Shown: positions 1 through 7,233 of the stretch, in pieces
Layout: each line of letters opens with the position of its first letter
Position numbering within the stretch: the first letter of the stretch is position 1
DNA from: Alphaproteobacteria bacterium
GTDB lineage: Bacteria; Pseudomonadota; Alphaproteobacteria; UBA828
Length of the DNA stretch: 12,378 nucleotides
Reading direction: 5' to 3'
NCBI GenBank assembly: GCA_030604165.1
Contig: JAUVWK010000049.1
Span: 1-12,378, forward strand
The notes under the pieces: model-generated
Databases searched by the model: none
What the model saw: the letters and a program-made list of their open reading frames with translations, nothing else
What the model was told of the DNA's origin: nothing
Translations under genes and position numbers: made by a program

Positions 1-106
1 CCTACTGCCTCAATGCGCTATCAAACCGCATCAAAGTTGTCCTATCCTCGAAAAAAACACCCAAGACGGGCATTGGCTTGACCGCGCTGCAGGGGAGGAG
101 CGCGGG

Positions 107-286
107 ATGTCGGGCTATCGGCTGACCCTATTCGGTGGTTTCGCGCTGCAAGGCGATCGCGACGCGCCGGTCACCGTGCGCTCGAAGAAGAGCCGCTGCC
201 TGCTGGCCTATCTAGTGCTCGCTGGTGCCTTGTTCAGAATTCAGCCGCCCTGGCCGAAGTCCATCCGATGCCTTTATCGGCACTGA
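107..286 (+). pseudogene. 5' fragment of a BTAD/SARP-type transcriptional regulator
   Basis: A 59-codon reading frame starts at the ATG at 107, just after a strong purine-rich ribosome-binding site (AGGGGAGGAG, 91-100). Its first 40 or so residues (RLTLFGGFALQG, then SKKSRCLLAYLVLAG) read like the start of the winged-helix DNA-binding domain of BTAD/SARP-like regulators, which in proteobacteria are often long proteins ending in TPR repeats. After about base 229 the resemblance stops and the frame ends at TGA 284-286. An intact family member is several hundred residues long, so this is a truncated remnant with its start signals preserved. The break probably lies near 225-240. The domain call rests on the N-terminal pattern only. 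A short expressed peptide cannot be excluded but is unlikely to bind DNA alone. Bases 1-106 show no gene. Confidence 0.6.
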
Positions 287-297
287 GCCGGTTTCAC

Positions 298-327
298 TTG
301 CAAAATTCATGGCATTGGGGGAATAAT
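298..327 (+). promoter_or_regulatory. candidate sigma-70-like promoter for the transporter operon
   Basis: TTGCAA (298-303; four of six matches to TTGACA) is followed after 18 bases by AATAAT (322-327; five of six matches to TATAAT). This is the best placed promoter-like pair in the 134-base gap before the binding-protein gene and would give a leader of roughly 85 bases. It is a visual match only; AT-rich spacers yield such matches by chance. Confidence 0.3.
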
Positions 328-330
328 TCC
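320..330. promoter_or_regulatory. perfect 11-bp palindrome over the candidate -10 box
   Basis: GGAATAATTCC is a perfect palindrome around a central base and overlaps the proposed -10 element upstream of the binding-protein gene. Its position would suit an operator for a repressor of the operon. No regulator for it is visible in the window, and an 11-bp palindrome can be chance. Confidence 0.25.
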
Positions 331-420
331 GAAGTTTTTACCATAATACTTGGCCCGCCGAAACGAGGTGCAGCAAGAATCCTAAGCTTGGCAGCGGCCA
401 ATTCGAAGGGGAGGTATCAA

Positions 421-1773
421 ATGCCAAAAAACTTGAATCCGGTGCGAGGCGCGCATACGCACACGCCGTCACGTCGTACTGTCCTGAAGGGACTGGGCGC
501 CGCAGCCGCGGCGACGGCCGTTGGGCCTTCGCTCAAGGCCAGGGCGGGCGATGCCGTCAACCTCAATATCATGCTCACCAACATCCCGTGGACCGATGCC
601 ATCTCGAGCACGATCGCGGAGGCCTATAACGCTCACACGGGCGGGCGCGTGACGATCACGGGCGAACAGATGCCCTATGAGGCGCACTACGAGAAGATAA
701 TTCTGGAACTCAGCTCCGGCTCGTCCACCTTCGATATCGTGACGAGCGACACGATCTGGATCCGCCAGCTCGTCAACAACAACTGGGTCACGGGGCTCGA
801 GCCGATGAAGGCGAAGGATCCCTCGCTTCCGGATCTCAACTGGAAGGATTTTCTGGACGGGCCCTATCTCTTCTCGACATTCAACGGGCAACGCTGGGCC
901 ATTCATGCCACCCAGTCGACACCGGTTTTCGTTTACCGGAAGGATCTGCTCGAACAGGCGGGAATCGAACCGCCGCCGCTATGGAATTGGGATCAGTACC
1001 TCGATGCTGCGAAGAAGCTCACCAAGAACGGCGTGTCCGGGACGGCAATGCTGCTCGGCGGGCAGGACGCGTGCATGGGCGACTGGATGTTCCGCGTCAT
1101 GGGCTATGACCCAAATCCTCCTGGCAACGATTTCCTCCTGAACGATGATAATGAGCCGATCTTCAACGAGAACGACCGAGGCGTTCGGGCTATCGAGCGG
1201 ATGAAGGAAATCCTACCCTATTGCCCGCAAGGGGTTTTCAACTTCGACTATCCCGACGGTCCGCCTCTGATGCAGGAGGGCCAGGCGGCGCTCGTCGTCC
1301 ACTGGCTCGACATGTGGCCGGGCCTGGACGATCCGTCGATCTCGAAGTTTGCTGGAAAATTCGGCTACACGGTATCGCCGACCGACAATGTCAGCCAACA
1401 CATGGTCGCGGGTTGGGGCATGTTCATCAACGCGTTCAGCGAGCATCAGCGGGAGGCCTACGAGTTCCTTGCCTGGATGCTCGAAGGCCCTGCCTATCAA
1501 ATGTTCCGCGAAGCGGGCGAGACAACGTTGATTTACAAACCCGATCTCGCGAGTCCCGAGGTTAAGGCTCAAATCCCGTTGCTGAGCGTCTATGACGACA
1601 TCAACCGTCTCGGCACGACCTACACGGCCTTTCCTCCCTACAAAGTCACCAACGCGGCCGAGGTGCAGCGTCTCGTCTACGAAGAAGTAATTGCGGCTGT
1701 CGCCGGTGACAAGACGCCGCAGGCAGCCATGCGAGATGCTGAAGATCGCGTGGTCAAGGCGATGCGTGGTTAG
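421..1773 (+). CDS. Tat-exported ABC transporter solute-binding protein, family 1
   Basis: This 450-residue protein is probably the periplasmic substrate-binding component of the importer encoded by the next three genes. The ATG at 421 was chosen because AAGGGGAGG lies at 407-414; the frame is open further upstream without a comparable site. The N-terminus carries a twin-arginine signal: SRRTVLKG (17-24), an Ala/Gly-rich hydrophobic stretch to about residue 36, and a likely cleavage site after A-R-A (40-42). Tat export implies that the protein folds before crossing the membrane. The mature part has the length and look of family-1 (SBP_bac_1, CUT1-type) binding proteins, with the early EAYNAHTGGRVTI region, the FDIVTSD motif and a C-terminal YEEVIAAVAG segment. 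CUT1 systems usually import sugars, glycerol-phosphates or polyols, but the downstream amine dehydrogenase makes another ligand possible. No ligand can be read from the sequence. Confidence 0.9.
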   Translation: MPKNLNPVRGAHTHTPSRRTVLKGLGAAAAATAVGPSLKARAGDAVNLNIMLTNIPWTDAISSTIAEAYNAHTGGRVTITGEQMPYEAHYEKIILELSSGSSTFDIVTSDTIWIRQLVNNNWVTGLEPMKAKDPSLPDLNWKDFLDGPYLFSTFNGQRWAIHATQSTPVFVYRKDLLEQAGIEPPPLWNWDQYLDAAKKLTKNGVSGTAMLLGGQDACMGDWMFRVMGYDPNPPGNDFLLNDDNEPIFNENDRGVRAIERMKEILPYCPQGVFNFDYPDGPPLMQEGQAALVVHWLDMWPGLDDPSISKFAGKFGYTVSPTDNVSQHMVAGWGMFINAFSEHQREAYEFLAWMLEGPAYQMFREAGETTLIYKPDLASPEVKAQIPLLSVYDDINRLGTTYTAFPPYKVTNAAEVQRLVYEEVIAAVAGDKTPQAAMRDAEDRVVKAMRG

Positions 1774-1788
1774 ACAGCGGATAGGCAA

Positions 1789-1825
1789 GGGAGGCGTGCA
1801 GTGCGCGCCCGCCTCCCCCTCTTTT
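1789..1825 (+). terminator. intra-operon terminator-like hairpin after the binding-protein gene
   Basis: An 8-bp perfect GC-rich stem (GGGAGGCG 1789-1796 with CGCCTCCC 1810-1817) encloses a 13-base loop. It is followed by CCTCTTTT, ending at 1825, six bases before the next start codon. This fits a partial Rho-independent terminator that lets the binding protein be made in excess over the membrane components, a common arrangement in importer operons. The T-run is short (four T) and sits three bases beyond the stem, so read-through is expected. It could also act as an mRNA-stabilising stem. Confidence 0.55.
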
Positions 1826-1830
1826 AAGTC

Positions 1831-2793
1831 ATGCCGAAAATAGTTACCGAACCCGAGATCGGCGCGCGGGTTGCTGACGGCGCAATCCAGCCTTACCGAC
1901 AGACGATTCGCGAAAGCTGGGGGCCATGGTTGATGTTGGCTCCGACGTTCATCGTGCTGACGGCGGTGGGAATTTATCCGCTGGGTTACTCGTTGTGGAT
2001 CAGTTTCAACGACTATCACCCGTCCAATCCGTCGTTTCCCCAGGGGTTTATCTGGTTTGAGAATTACCTAACCGCTTTCCTCGACGGCCAGGCGCGGCAC
2101 GCACTGGGATTGACCGCAATCTTCACCGTTTCGAGTGTCGGGGCTTCGCTCGTCATCGGGTTTGCCCTTGCTCTTCTGTTCAATCAGCGCCTGCCCGGGC
2201 TGGCGATCGCGCGGACGCTCATTCTTATTCCGATGCTCGTCACGCCGATTGCCGTCGGGATCACTTGGCGGATCATGTTCAACCCCGACCTAGGCGTGAT
2301 CAATTACCTCCTCGGGCTGATCGGCATCCCGAGTCAGGGATGGCTGGCCTCGATGAACCAATCTTTGCTCTCGGTGATCGTCGTTGACGTCTGGCAGTGG
2401 ACGCCGTTCATGTTTCTGATCTTGTTCGCCGGTGTCCGGTCGTTGCCCCGCAGCCCCTTTGAATCCGCCGCTATCGACGGCGCGTCCCGAGCCAAGATCT
2501 TTTTCCTCGTCACGCTGCCTATGATGCGCCCCGTGATCCTCCTCGCGGTGCTGCTGCGAGCGGTGGATTCCGTCAGAACCTTCGACCAGATTTTCATGAT
2601 GACACGGGGTGGCCCAAACCAGACGACCGACCTCGTGAGCCTCTATTTGCAACGTGTGAACTTCAAGTTTTTCGATATCGGCTACGGAGCCGCTCTCTCA
2701 TGGCTCTTTCTGATCCTGCTTATGGCTGCTGTTATCGCCTTCATTCGCTATTCGGGCTTTCTGCGCAGTGCGGCCGAGAAGGAGGCGCGATGA
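1831..2793 (+). CDS. ABC transporter permease, MalF/UgpA-like
   Basis: This 320-residue inner-membrane protein is one of two permease subunits of the importer. A cytoplasmic N-terminal tail of about 30 residues precedes roughly six hydrophobic segments (near 33-57, 95-117, 127-149, 178-201, 230-247 and 285-306). The cytoplasmic EAA loop that contacts the ATPase is at about 211-230 (ESAAIDGAS, then VTLP). The length is typical of the short MalF/UgpA type without an inserted periplasmic domain. An in-frame stop at 1825-1827 makes ATG 1831 the first possible start. No clear Shine-Dalgarno precedes it, and the start is only 14 bases after the hairpin stem, so translation may be weak or coupled. 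Its stop overlaps the next gene's ATG by four bases (ATGA). The family assignment is firm; the transported compound is unknown. Confidence 0.9.
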   Translation: MPKIVTEPEIGARVADGAIQPYRQTIRESWGPWLMLAPTFIVLTAVGIYPLGYSLWISFNDYHPSNPSFPQGFIWFENYLTAFLDGQARHALGLTAIFTVSSVGASLVIGFALALLFNQRLPGLAIARTLILIPMLVTPIAVGITWRIMFNPDLGVINYLLGLIGIPSQGWLASMNQSLLSVIVVDVWQWTPFMFLILFAGVRSLPRSPFESAAIDGASRAKIFFLVTLPMMRPVILLAVLLRAVDSVRTFDQIFMMTRGGPNQTTDLVSLYLQRVNFKFFDIGYGAALSWLFLILLMAAVIAFIRYSGFLRSAAEKEAR

Positions 2794-3686
2794 CGACATT
2801 ACCCCGACCGAGCCTATCCCTGCCCGGTCGTCGCTCTGCAGAGTCTCCACCGTGGGGTTATCGTGCCCGTCGGTCGCTGAAGGTCATGGCGGTCTATGGC
2901 ATGGTCGCAGTGGCGCTTGTCTTCTTTCTGTTTCCTTATTTCTGGATGGTCGTCTCGGCCTTTAAGTCTCCGGGCGACGTGACGGCCTATCCCCCGGTTT
3001 GGCTTTTCGAGCCGACCCTGGACAATTTCCGCGAGCTCATCGAAAGCATGGGAGCGCTATCGGCTCTTCGAAACAGCCTGATCGTCGTGGGCCTATCGAC
3101 CTGCCTGGCCTTGATCTTCGGAACCATGGCGGCCTATGCGCTCGCCCGATTCAATATCAAGGGCAAGGAGACGATCGCCCTCGAAATTCTCATGGTGCGG
3201 ATGCTGCCGCCCATCGTATCCGTCATCCCGCTGTTTCTACTCGCACGGAAATTTGGCTTGTTCGACACCTACTGGATCCTCATCGCCGTCTATACCCTGA
3301 TGGGACTTCCCTTCGTCGTCTGGGTGATGCGGGTCTTTGTCCAGGAGATTCCACGGTCGATTGAAGAAGCGGCGCTGGTCGATGGGTGCACCAGGTTGCA
3401 GGTTCTGTTCCGCATCTCGTTGCCCCTCATGCTTCCAGGGCTTGCCGCGACCGTCGTGATCATCTTTATGTTCGCCTGGAACGAGTATCTTTTCGCCACC
3501 ATGCTGACCTCTTCCGCGGCAAAGACCCTTCCCGTGGTCGCGGCGAACACCGTAAAGCCAAGAGGCATTTCCTGGGGTCTGGCGTCGGCTGTTGGCCTGT
3601 TGATGTCGATTCCCGTCGTGGTCCTGGCGCTGCTTGCCCAGCGCTATCTCGTGCGCGGACTGACCTTCGGGGTTGTCAAAGGATAG
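2790..3686 (+). CDS. ABC transporter permease, MalG/UgpE-like
   Basis: This 298-residue inner-membrane protein is the second permease and pairs with the upstream MalF-type subunit. The ATG at 2790 overlaps the previous stop (ATGA) and follows AAGGAGG at 2779-2785, so translation is coupled and the start is well supported. An in-frame ATG at 2700 inside the previous gene is rejected. Features typical of MalG proteins are the first hydrophobic segment (about 34-57) followed by SAFKSPGDV, the LARFNIKGK loop near 118-126, the EAA loop at 192-212 (EEAALVDGC, then RISLP), FAWNEYLFA (228-236), and a C-terminal hydrophobic segment ending in LVRGLTFGVVKG. The RGLTxGAVKG-like end is common in CUT1 permeases. 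The protein is full length with no sign of damage. Confidence 0.93.
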   Translation: MTTLPRPSLSLPGRRSAESPPWGYRARRSLKVMAVYGMVAVALVFFLFPYFWMVVSAFKSPGDVTAYPPVWLFEPTLDNFRELIESMGALSALRNSLIVVGLSTCLALIFGTMAAYALARFNIKGKETIALEILMVRMLPPIVSVIPLFLLARKFGLFDTYWILIAVYTLMGLPFVVWVMRVFVQEIPRSIEEAALVDGCTRLQVLFRISLPLMLPGLAATVVIIFMFAWNEYLFATMLTSSAAKTLPVVAANTVKPRGISWGLASAVGLLMSIPVVVLALLAQRYLVRGLTFGVVKG

Positions 3687-3704
3687 CAACGCGGAGATCG
3701 CTTG

Positions 3705-4811
3705 ATGGGTGTACGGATTGAAGGGTTATGGAAATTGTTCGGCGGCCACACGGCGGTGCGCGACGTTTCCGTGGAAATCGAGGACGGCGAGTTTTTCGTC
3801 CTGCTCGGCCCTTCGGGCTGCGGAAAGACGACGACGCTTCGAATGATCGCGGGTCTGGAAAATCTCAGCGCGGGACGAGTATTTTTCGACGACGAGGACG
3901 TTACCTTCTTTGAGCCCCGCCGGCGCGACATAGCGATGGTCTTCCAGGATTACGGGCTCTACCCGCACCTATCAGTGGTAGACAATATCATGTTTCCGCT
4001 CAAGGTTGCGGGCGTGCCGAAGGACGAACGCCGGCGGCGTGCCGGGGAAGTCGCGGAGCGGCTGGAGATTTCCTCTCTGCTGAAGCGCAAGCCGCCACAG
4101 ATCAGCGGTGGCGAGAAGCAGCGTGTGGCGTTGGCCCGGGCGCTGGTACGCAATCCGAAGGTTTTTCTCATGGACGAGCCGCTGTCGAACCTCGACGCGA
4201 AGCTTCGCGTCAGCATGCGCACGGAGATCAAGCGGCTTGTTTCCGATGCCGGTATCACGACCATCTACGTAACCCACGATCAGATCGAGGCGATGGCGTT
4301 GGCCACGCGGATCGCCGTGATGAACCAAGGCGAGATGGTTCAGGTCGGAAATCCGCTCGAAATCTACGACCGGCCGGCGACTAGGTTCGTCGCCAGCTTC
4401 ATCGGCTCGCCCCCCATGAACATGTTCGACGGACGCCTCAATAGCGCAGAGGAACTCGAGGTCGTGCCTCGGTTCCTGGGCGAGGCGGTGAGTCGGGCAC
4501 GTGTGAGGCAATTTTACGAACAAGCTCCGTCGATCGGGGGAGTCGTGGTGGGCGTCCGCCCGGAGCATTTGCGGCTCGGCGCATCTGTCGGGGCATCGAA
4601 CGCGGTCGTCGAGTTGGTCGAGCCGCTCGGCCAAAGCACGAACGTTTATCTAAGGGCCGACGCCACGCCCTTCGTTGCCGTGACGAATCGGACGACCCTG
4701 CAAGTTGGCGACCGGGTAGACGTTCAGGTCGACGAATCCAACATCCACGTGATGGACAAGGAGACCGGAAGGAATTTCGCTGTATCGCCGGACGACGGGC
4801 TAGGTGCCTGA
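3705..4811 (+). CDS. ABC transporter ATP-binding protein, MalK/UgpC-like
   Basis: This 368-residue ATPase powers the importer. All nucleotide-binding elements are present: Walker A GPSGCGKT (35-42), Q-loop Gln81, signature ISGGEKQR (133-140), Walker B VFLMDEP (153-159), D-loop SNLDA (161-165) and the switch His191 in YVTHDQ. The signature starts with Ile instead of the usual Leu, a tolerated change. The region after about 238 (PPMNMFDGRL onward) is the regulatory TOBE/OB-like domain of CUT1 ATPases. ATG 3705 is preferred over the TTG at 3702 because GGAG at 3693-3696 is eight bases upstream of it. The gap to the permease gene is 18 bases, so it belongs to the same operon. CUT1 systems have two copies of a single ATPase, which matches the one gene found here. 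Confidence 0.93.
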   Translation: MGVRIEGLWKLFGGHTAVRDVSVEIEDGEFFVLLGPSGCGKTTTLRMIAGLENLSAGRVFFDDEDVTFFEPRRRDIAMVFQDYGLYPHLSVVDNIMFPLKVAGVPKDERRRRAGEVAERLEISSLLKRKPPQISGGEKQRVALARALVRNPKVFLMDEPLSNLDAKLRVSMRTEIKRLVSDAGITTIYVTHDQIEAMALATRIAVMNQGEMVQVGNPLEIYDRPATRFVASFIGSPPMNMFDGRLNSAEELEVVPRFLGEAVSRARVRQFYEQAPSIGGVVVGVRPEHLRLGASVGASNAVVELVEPLGQSTNVYLRADATPFVAVTNRTTLQVGDRVDVQVDESNIHVMDKETGRNFAVSPDDGLGA

Positions 4812-4868
4812 CCCTCCTCCGGCGGCCCGCATCAACGTTTCTACACCGACAGGGAGGCGCAATCGGGC

Positions 4869-4901
4869 ACAGGTGAGGTCGTCGCCAGCGGTGCTCACTG
4901 T
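4869..4901 (+). promoter_or_regulatory. bulged hairpin in the leader of the flavoprotein gene
   Basis: In the 116-base gap between the ATPase and flavoprotein genes, ACAG-g-TGAG (4869-4877) can pair with CTCACTGT (4894-4901), giving eight pairs with one bulged G and a 16-base loop. There is no T-run, so it is not a Rho-independent terminator. It could be an RNA control element or an operator half-site pair. The ribosome-binding site AAGGGAGAT follows about a dozen bases later. Chance is a real alternative. Confidence 0.2.
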
Positions 4902-4927
4902 CGGCTGATCTAAGGGAGATATCCATT

Positions 4928-7105
4928 ATGGCGCGCGATCCAAAATACGATATTTTGTTCGAACCGATTCGGGTGGGCCCAAAGACCGCAAAAAACCGCT
5001 TCTGGCAAACGCCTCACTGCGCGGGCCCCGGGTCCGAAAGACCCGGCGCGCAGGCTGCGTTTCGGGGTATGAAGGCCGAAGGAGGGTGGGGCACCGTGTT
5101 TACGGAATATTGCTCGATTCACCCGGAGTCGGATGAATACCCCTATGTCTCGGCGCGTCTCTGGGACGCCGGTGACATCATCAATCTTCGCCATATGTGC
5201 GACGCCCTGCACGAGCACGGCGCGCTGGCGGGCGTTCAGCTGTGGTATGGCGGCATCCAGTCCGCCTGTCTCGAATCCCGCCAAGTGCCGCGCAGTTCCG
5301 GCGATCTTCCGTCGAACGGCTACCGCTCGCGAACGATCTACGGGCGCGAGGCCGACGAGGACGATATCAAGGCGCTCGTCACCATGTATGTGGAGGCGGC
5401 CAAGCGCGGTCAGCAGGCGGGCTTCGACATCTTCGAGGTGATTTGCAGCGACAGCAACGTGACGATGCAGTTCTTCGAGCGGCGCTACAATCATCGCGGC
5501 GATCGCTATGGGGGCTCACTCGAGAACCGCGCGCGTTTCACCGTCGAGGTGTTGACCGCACTCAAGACCGCGTGCGGCGGCGACAGCGCCATCGGCGCCC
5601 GGTTCAATCTGGACACCACGCGAGGGGCCAGCGGCATCCAGCATTTCGACGAGGGCATCGGCTTCGTCGAGATCCTGGCCCGCGAGGGCGTGGTGGACGT
5701 GCTGTCGACCAAGATCGGGGACCTTGAGGAATGGGCCGGCGAGGATGCCGGCGGCTCGCGCTTCCGAAATTCCGACTGGACGAGGCCGTTCGTCAACCAG
5801 GTCAAGAGCGTCATGGGCGACATTCCCGTGGTCAACAATGGCCGCTTCACGAGCCCCGACGACATGATCGGCGTGATCAATTCCGGCCAGTGCGACATTA
5901 TCGGCGCCGCGCGCCCGTCGATTGCCGATCCCTTCCTTCCCAGGAAGACCGAGGAGGGCCGGCCGGAAGATATTCGCGAGTGCATCGGCTGCAACATGTG
6001 CGTCTCGAAGTTCCAGCAGAATGGCCAAATCTACTGTACCCAGAATGCCACGACGATGGAGGAGTACCGCAGGGGCTGGCACCCCGAGAAGTTCGAAAAG
6101 ACGACGGATCCTTGCTCCGTGCTCGTTGTCGGCGGCGGGCCCGCCGGCATGGAATGCGCGCACGTCCTGGGGTTGCGCGGTTACGACGTGCATCTGCGCG
6201 AGGCCGAGGGCGAGCTCGGCGGCCTTTGGAAGGACGTCGCCCGCTATCCGCGCTGCGCGGAATGGGGGCGGGTCATCAGCTACCGCCAGATCCAGATCGA
6301 CAAGCTCAAGAACGTCGAGGTCCACCTCAGCGTGGGCAAAATGACGGCGGACGACGTGCTCGACTACGGCGCCGATAAGGTGGTGATCGCGACGGGGTCC
6401 CGCTGGTCGGAGAATGGCATAGGTGCCGAAACCCACGCGCCGATCCCCGGCGCCGATGCGTCGCTCCCGCACTGCCTGACGCCGGAGCAGGTGATGGCGG
6501 GCAAGCCGGTCGGCGACCGGGTGATCGTCGTCGACGGCGACGGCCACTTTACGGGGCTCGCGATGGCCGAGTTGCTGGTCGATCAGGGCAAGCAAGTGAC
6601 CATCGTGACGGATGTGGCCAACGTCGCCGAATACACCGCCTACACGATGGAGCTCGGCAACAACAAGCGGATGATGCATGAAAAGAAGATCGCGCAATTC
6701 ACCCATCATTGGCCGGACCAGATTGAGCCCGGCAAGGTTACGCTGTTCTACCTCTACCGCGACAGTGCCGAGTTATTCGATCAGGGCAACGGACGGTTTG
6801 GGCGTCGCGAAGGCACCGAGACGTTCGATGTGGCGTGCGATTCGGTCATTCTTGTCACCGCCCGTGTGCCGAACTCGGACCTGTTCAAAGAGCTCAAGGC
6901 GCGCAAATCCGAGTGGCTAGAAAATGACATTCAGGCGATCTACCGGATCGGCGATTGCCTTGCGCCGCAGCAACTGATGAACGCCATCTTCGACGCGCAC
7001 CGGCTCGCCCGCGAATTCGATTCACCTCATCCCCAGTATCCCTTGCCGTGGATCCGCGAGCGCCAGATTTCGGGCGCCGAGACCTTCCCGAGATTGGAGG
7101 AATAA
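4928..7105 (+). CDS. Trimethylamine dehydrogenase-family iron-sulfur flavoprotein
   Basis: This 725-residue cytoplasmic oxidoreductase belongs to the TMADH/DMADH/histamine-dehydrogenase group. These enzymes oxidatively remove alkyl or amino groups from amines and usually pass electrons to ETF. It has an N-terminal FMN TIM-barrel (to about 345), four 4Fe-4S cysteines (C352, C355, C358, C370), and a C-terminal dinucleotide-fold domain (GGGPAG 402-407; IGDC 674-677). The start follows AAGGGAGAT. Against recalled Methylophilus TMADH (729 residues), Cys31 matches the cysteinyl-FMN site, and Tyr61, Ser75 and Trp106 match positions where DMADH is recalled to have Gln, Thr and Phe. The bowl Trp264 and catalytic Asp267 equivalents (EWAGED, 268-273) are kept. 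Trp355 is Phe362, and catalytic Tyr169/His172 are Ile172/Asp175. So the family is firm but trimethylamine as substrate is doubtful. It is 116 bases after the ATPase gene, probably the operon's catabolic step. Confidence 0.88.
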   Translation: MARDPKYDILFEPIRVGPKTAKNRFWQTPHCAGPGSERPGAQAAFRGMKAEGGWGTVFTEYCSIHPESDEYPYVSARLWDAGDIINLRHMCDALHEHGALAGVQLWYGGIQSACLESRQVPRSSGDLPSNGYRSRTIYGREADEDDIKALVTMYVEAAKRGQQAGFDIFEVICSDSNVTMQFFERRYNHRGDRYGGSLENRARFTVEVLTALKTACGGDSAIGARFNLDTTRGASGIQHFDEGIGFVEILAREGVVDVLSTKIGDLEEWAGEDAGGSRFRNSDWTRPFVNQVKSVMGDIPVVNNGRFTSPDDMIGVINSGQCDIIGAARPSIADPFLPRKTEEGRPEDIRECIGCNMCVSKFQQNGQIYCTQNATTMEEYRRGWHPEKFEKTTDPCSVLVVGGGPAGMECAHVLGLRGYDVHLREAEGELGGLWKDVARYPRCAEWGRVISYRQIQIDKLKNVEVHLSVGKMTADDVLDYGADKVVIATGSRWSENGIGAETHAPIPGADASLPHCLTPEQVMAGKPVGDRVIVVDGDGHFTGLAMAELLVDQGKQVTIVTDVANVAEYTAYTMELGNNKRMMHEKKIAQFTHHWPDQIEPGKVTLFYLYRDSAELFDQGNGRFGRREGTETFDVACDSVILVTARVPNSDLFKELKARKSEWLENDIQAIYRIGDCLAPQQLMNAIFDAHRLAREFDSPHPQYPLPWIRERQISGAETFPRLEE

Positions 7106-7125
7106 CGTTCGAGCGCGACGAACCC

Positions 7126-7222
7126 CGGCCATGGGCCGCGACCTGCGTCGTCCGATGCCATGAACGATAAAGGGCCGGAGCCGCCCGCCTTTGATTGGCC
7201 CGACTAATCGGGGTCGGCTCCG
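7126..7222 (+). other. GC-rich potential stem-loops after the flavoprotein gene
   Basis: The stretch after the flavoprotein stop can form a small hairpin (CGGCC 7126-7130 with GGCCG 7134-7138). It can also form a larger two-tier structure: CGGAGCCG 7176-7183 pairs with CGGCTCCG 7215-7222, with CCCGA-CTAA-TCGGG (7199-7212) inside. No T-run follows either one, so neither is a classic terminator. They may help Rho-dependent ending or protect the 3' end of the operon mRNA. Confidence 0.25.
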
Positions 7223-7233
7223 CGTCCCAGTAG

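Noticed and set aside
268..420. N-terminal extension of the binding-protein reading frame
   Set aside because: The ATG at 268 has no ribosome-binding site and would bury the Tat signal behind 51 extra residues. ATG 421 has a strong site directly upstream.
5516..6709. 397-codon open frame on the - strand opposite the flavoprotein gene
   Set aside because: A shadow of the TMADH-family gene: no domain, a His/Val/Asp-rich composition typical of antisense frames, and no good start site.
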